Assembly (NCBI GenBank): GCA_964442075.1
Contig: CAYTWH010000016.1
Coordinates: 1-64,000, forward strand
Source of the DNA: CAYTAU01 sp964442075
GTDB taxonomy: Bacteria > Bacteroidota > Bacteroidia > Bacteroidales > CAYTAU01
DNA: 64,000 bases
Direction of reading: 5' to 3'
The translations under genes and the position numbers were made by a program. Shown one piece after another: positions 60,718 through 64,000 of the stretch. The notes under the pieces were generated by a model. The model was not told where the DNA came from, did not search any database, and worked only from the letters and a program-made list of their open reading frames with translations. The stretch's first letter is position 1, and each line of letters begins with the position of its first letter.

Positions 60718-63700
60718 CTAATATTCTGCTTTCGACATTCTGAGGTAGTTATTATACCTACGCTTAGCGTCATTTTCTGCAATCACTGACAATTTTTTAG
60801 CAGTATCGGGAAATGATTTATGTAGTGAAGAATAACGTACTTCGCCCATTAAGAATTCCTGAAACTTGTTCCAATCGGGTTCTTTAGAATCTAAAATAAA
60901 AGGATTTTTTCCTTCTTCTTCTAATAGCGGATTGTAACGATAGTTGTGCCAGTATCCGGATTCAACAGCACGTTTTTCTTCTTCTTGCGTTTTTCCCATT
61001 CCTGCTTTAATTCCGTGTGCAATACATGGAGCATATGCAATTATTAATGATGGTCCGGGATATGCTTCAGCCTCTTTAATTGCTTTAAGATATTGCGACT
61101 GACTTGCACCCATTGAAACTTGTGCAATATAAACATAACCATAGGTCATTAACATTGCTCCAAGGTCTTTTTTGCGAGTACGCATACCTGCTGCAGCAAA
61201 TTTAGCAACAGAACCAACAGGAGTTGCTTTTGAAGCTTGCCCGCCTGTATTTGAATAAACCTCTGTATCCATTACAAGAACATTTATATCTTGTCCACTG
61301 GCAAGTACATGGTCTAATCCTCCGTAACCTATATCATAAGCCCATCCGTCACCACCAAATACCCAAACAGATTTTTTAACAAAATACTGCTCTAATGAAA
61401 GAAGTTCTTTTGCTTCGTTACAGTTTTCTTTTTTAAGTAATTCAATTACTTTTTTAGATGTTACAACAGATTCATTTGCATTGTCTTTTGCAGCAATCCA
61501 TTCTTTCATTGCAGCTTTTGTGTCAGAGCTTATATTTGTTTCTTGTGCTTTTCCCATTCTGTCAACAATTCTTTCTCTAAGCTTATCTGTACCAATTGCC
61601 ATTCCAAATCCATATTCGGCATTATCTTCAAACAATGAATTTGCCCAAGCAGGACCATGTCCTGTTTTAAGGTTTGGACAGTATGGTATTGCCGGTGCAG
61701 AACCTCCGTAAATAGAAGAACAACCTGTTGCGTTTGCAATCAACATTCTTTCCCCAAACAATTGTGTTATTGCTTTAATATAAGGTGTTTCACCGCAACC
61801 TCCACAAGCTCCTGAGAATTCGAATAATGGCTGTGCAAATTGACTGTTTTTGACGGTTTTTTCTTTATCAACAACAGTATCTTTATATCCAACTTTTTCG
61901 TGCATATATGTCCATCTGTCAATTTCTTCCTCTTGTGTGCCAAGTGGTTTCATTACAAGTGCTTTTTCTTTTGCTGGACATACATCAACGCAATTCTCAC
62001 AACCCACACAATCAAGTACACTTACTTGCATTTTAAATTTATATTCTTTAGTTTGTCCAATACCCTGAATTGTTTTGGTTCCTTCTGGAGCTTTATCAAC
62101 CTCTTCTTCACTCAATAAGAACGGACGAATTGCAGCATGAGGACATACATAAGAACATTGATTACATTGAATACAATTTTCTGAGATCCATTCGGGAACA
62201 TTAACTGCAACACCACGTTTTTCGTAAGAAGTAGTTCCTGTAGGAAATGTACCGTCTTCTCTTCCGTTAAAAGCACTAATTTTAACATCATCACCTTTTA
62301 GTCTTAATATAGGATCCATAATATTTTTAACAAAATCGGGACGATCACTATTATCAACTACTTCTTTAACATCAATATTAGCCCATTCTTTAGGAACTTC
62401 TACTTTAGTTACTTCACCACCTTTATCCACAGCAGCATTATTCATGCTTACAATTTTATCGCCTTTACTTCCATAAGATTTAACAATAGCTGTTTTCATT
62501 TCTTTAACAGCAAGTTCGTAAGGAATAACTTCACTTACTTTAAAGAATGCAGATTGCATAATTGTATTAGTTCTGTTCCCTAATCCAATTTCTTCAGCAA
62601 TTTTTGTAGCATTAATTATATAGAAACTAATATTACCTTTTGCTAATTGCTTTTTAAGATTATCTGGTAAATGATTTTTTGTTTCTTCAATATTCCAGAT
62701 ACTATTTAATAAGAAAACTCCACCTTCTTTAATTCCTTTAAGCATATCGTATTTTGTAAGATATGCAGAAACATGACAAGCAACAAAGTCAGGAGTTCCA
62801 ACAAGATATGGAGATTGAATAGGATTATCACCAAATCTTAAATGCGATACTGTTATACCTCCGGATTTTTTAGAGTCATAAGCAAAATATGCCTGACAGT
62901 ATTTATCTGTTGCACCGCCAATAATTTTTATTGAGTTTTTATTTGCACCAACTGTTCCGTCTGCACCAAGTCCGAAAAATTTGCCTTCGAAAGTTCCTTT
63001 TGGAACAACGCTAATTTCCGGTAATACCGGTAATGAGTGATTTGTAACATCGTCAACAATGCCTACGGTAAAATTATTTTTTGGCTTATCTAATTTTAAA
63101 TTTTCAAATACAGAAATCATCATTGCAGGAGTTGTATCTTTTGAACTTAATCCGTAACGTCCACCAACAATTACAGGATTATTTTCTCTTTCGTAAAACA
63201 AGTCTCTTACATCAAGATATAATGGTTCACCATTAGCACCCAATTCTTTTGTCCTGTCAAGTACAGCTATTTTTTTAACTGATTTTGGAATTACATTAAA
63301 GAAATATTTAGCTGAAAATGGTCTGTACAAATGCACAGAAATTAAACCTATCTTTTCTCCTTTATCATTTTGATAATCTACAACTTCTTTTATTGTACTT
63401 GTAATAGAACCCATTGCAATTACAATGTTTTCAGCATCTTTATCGCCGTAATAAGTAAAGGGATGATATTCTCTACCTGTTTTTTTAGTAATTTCCTGCA
63501 TATATCCTTCAACAACGTCAGCTACCGGCTCATAAAACTTATTTATTGCTTCGCGTGCCTGAAAATAGATATCAGGATTTTGAGCAGTTCCTCTTACTAC
63601 AGGATGTTCAGGATTAAGAGCATTATCTCTGAATGCTTGTAATGCTTTATAATCAACTAAATCTGCAAGATCTTCGTTTTCAAAATGTTCAACTTTTTGT

Positions 63701-64000
63701 ACTTCGTGTGATGTTCTGAAACCATCGAAGAAATGCACAAATGGAACTCTTGTTTTAATAGCTGTAAGATGAGCTACTGCAGCAATATCCATAATTTCCT
63801 GTACGTTTCCGGTTGCAAGAAATGCAAATCCTGTTTGACGAGCAGCCATAACATCACTATGGTCGCCAAATATTGATAAAGCTTGCGAAGCCAAACTTCT
63901 TGCACTAACATGAAAAACAGCAGGTAATAATTCTCCTGACATTTTATACATATTAGGAATCATTAACAATAATCCTTGCGAAGCAGTAAATGTACTTGTT
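60718..64000 (-). CDS. nifJ: Pyruvate:ferredoxin (flavodoxin) oxidoreductase, C-terminal 1,094 codons
   Basis: The frame is open to the right edge; the visible 5' end reads TSTFTASQGLLLMIPNMY, which belongs about 90 residues into such proteins, so the start is outside. The enzyme converts pyruvate and CoA to acetyl-CoA, CO2 and reduced ferredoxin. Visible are the central domain (HFFDGFRTSHEVQ), two ferredoxin-like [4Fe-4S] motifs (CIQCNQCSYVCP and CVGCENCVDVCP), cysteines for the third cluster (GACGGCGE, TGCSSIYGGS), and the thiamine-diphosphate motif (GDGWAYDIGYGGLDH, DTEVYSNTGGQASKATP). All domains in one chain is the NifJ/PFOR form. It indicates fermentative or anaerobic central metabolism. 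Confidence 0.97.
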   Translation of the reverse strand, partial: TSTFTASQGLLLMIPNMYKMSGELLPAVFHVSARSLASQALSIFGDHSDVMAARQTGFAFLATGNVQEIMDIAAVAHLTAIKTRVPFVHFFDGFRTSHEVQKVEHFENEDLADLVDYKALQAFRDNALNPEHPVVRGTAQNPDIYFQAREAINKFYEPVADVVEGYMQEITKKTGREYHPFTYYGDKDAENIVIAMGSITSTIKEVVDYQNDKGEKIGLISVHLYRPFSAKYFFNVIPKSVKKIAVLDRTKELGANGEPLYLDVRDLFYERENNPVIVGGRYGLSSKDTTPAMMISVFENLKLDKPKNNFTVGIVDDVTNHSLPVLPEISVVPKGTFEGKFFGLGADGTVGANKNSIKIIGGATDKYCQAYFAYDSKKSGGITVSHLRFGDNPIQSPYLVGTPDFVACHVSAYLTKYDMLKGIKEGGVFLLNSIWNIEETKNHLPDNLKKQLAKGNISFYIINATKIAEEIGLGNRTNTIMQSAFFKVSEVIPYELAVKEMKTAIVKSYGSKGDKIVSMNNAAVDKGGEVTKVEVPKEWANIDVKEVVDNSDRPDFVKNIMDPILRLKGDDVKISAFNGREDGTFPTGTTSYEKRGVAVNVPEWISENCIQCNQCSYVCPHAAIRPFLLSEEEVDKAPEGTKTIQGIGQTKEYKFKMQVSVLDCVGCENCVDVCPAKEKALVMKPLGTQEEEIDRWTYMHEKVGYKDTVVDKEKTVKNSQFAQPLFEFSGACGGCGETPYIKAITQLFGERMLIANATGCSSIYGGSAPAIPYCPNLKTGHGPAWANSLFEDNAEYGFGMAIGTDKLRERIVDRMGKAQETNISSDTKAAMKEWIAAKDNANESVVTSKKVIELLKKENCNEAKELLSLEQYFVKKSVWVFGGDGWAYDIGYGGLDHVLASGQDINVLVMDTEVYSNTGGQASKATPVGSVAKFAAAGMRTRKKDLGAMLMTYGYVYIAQVSMGASQSQYLKAIKEAEAYPGPSLIIAYAPCIAHGIKAGMGKTQEEEKRAVESGYWHNYRYNPLLEEEGKNPFILDSKEPDWNKFQEFLMGEVRYSSLHKSFPDTAKKLSVIAENDAKRRYNNYLRMSKAEY

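Noticed and set aside
61481..62294. Several frames of 60-90 codons inside the pyruvate:ferredoxin oxidoreductase gene.
   Set aside because: They are in other frames of a clear, highly conserved gene and show no protein-like pattern.

Overview
The window is AT-rich chromosomal DNA, roughly 30% GC, from a member of the Bacteroidota, most likely a Bacteroidales-like anaerobe or facultative anaerobe. The evidence is: promoters of the Bacteroidota type (TTTG, a spacer of 18-20, then TAnnTTTG); almost no Shine-Dalgarno sequences; many short-signal lipoproteins; FISUMP, MORN/YwqK, DUF4139, OstA-like and SpoIIE/two-component-propeller families; a one-polypeptide pyruvate:ferredoxin oxidoreductase; and a ferritin-like protein.

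Layout. 1-392: the start of a secreted TPR protein, cut at the left edge beside an inverted repeat. 654-5125: two tandem 730-residue KamA-type radical-SAM/PLP proteins. 5237-8611: a propeller-sensor SpoIIE-type phosphatase. 8849-16869: an accessory block of small secreted, membrane and unrecognised proteins on the minus strand. Many of these carry near-identical upstream repeats, and the block begins (in transcription order) with an ECF-type sigma factor. 16870-18315: a gene-free stretch with a possible small RNA, an array of 42-bp units with a perfect palindrome, and dispersed repeats. 18316-22290: two abutting DUF4139 paralogues.

22722-33833 is the most distinctive region. A minus-strand operon (PapD-like chaperone, MORN-repeat protein, lipoprotein, giant secreted TPR-CHAT protease) diverges from a plus-strand operon of two related secreted subunits and a 993-residue usher-like outer-membrane barrel. 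It looks like a chaperone/usher-like surface-fibre system, with a strong terminator after the first subunit.

33840-40295 is housekeeping (fmt, acyl-CoA dehydrogenase, priA, pfkA). 40296-44316 holds repeats, a FISUMP lipoprotein, other small proteins and an array of 13 units at an exact 21-bp period. 44456-53274 is an envelope-biogenesis gene run read from guaB through three SurA/PPIase-type proteins and MoxR to an OstA/LptA-like protein. 53456-59169 is a signalling operon: a TPR-PD40-OmpA protein, YfiR, a CHASE8-type hybrid histidine kinase, an Hpt protein and a STAS protein. It resembles the YfiBNR system with the diguanylate cyclase replaced by a phosphorelay. The window closes with a DUF4349 lipoprotein and the C-terminal 1,094 codons of pyruvate:ferredoxin oxidoreductase.

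Family names come from reading motifs by eye; no database search was possible. No tRNA, rRNA, CRISPR array or transposase gene was recognised.
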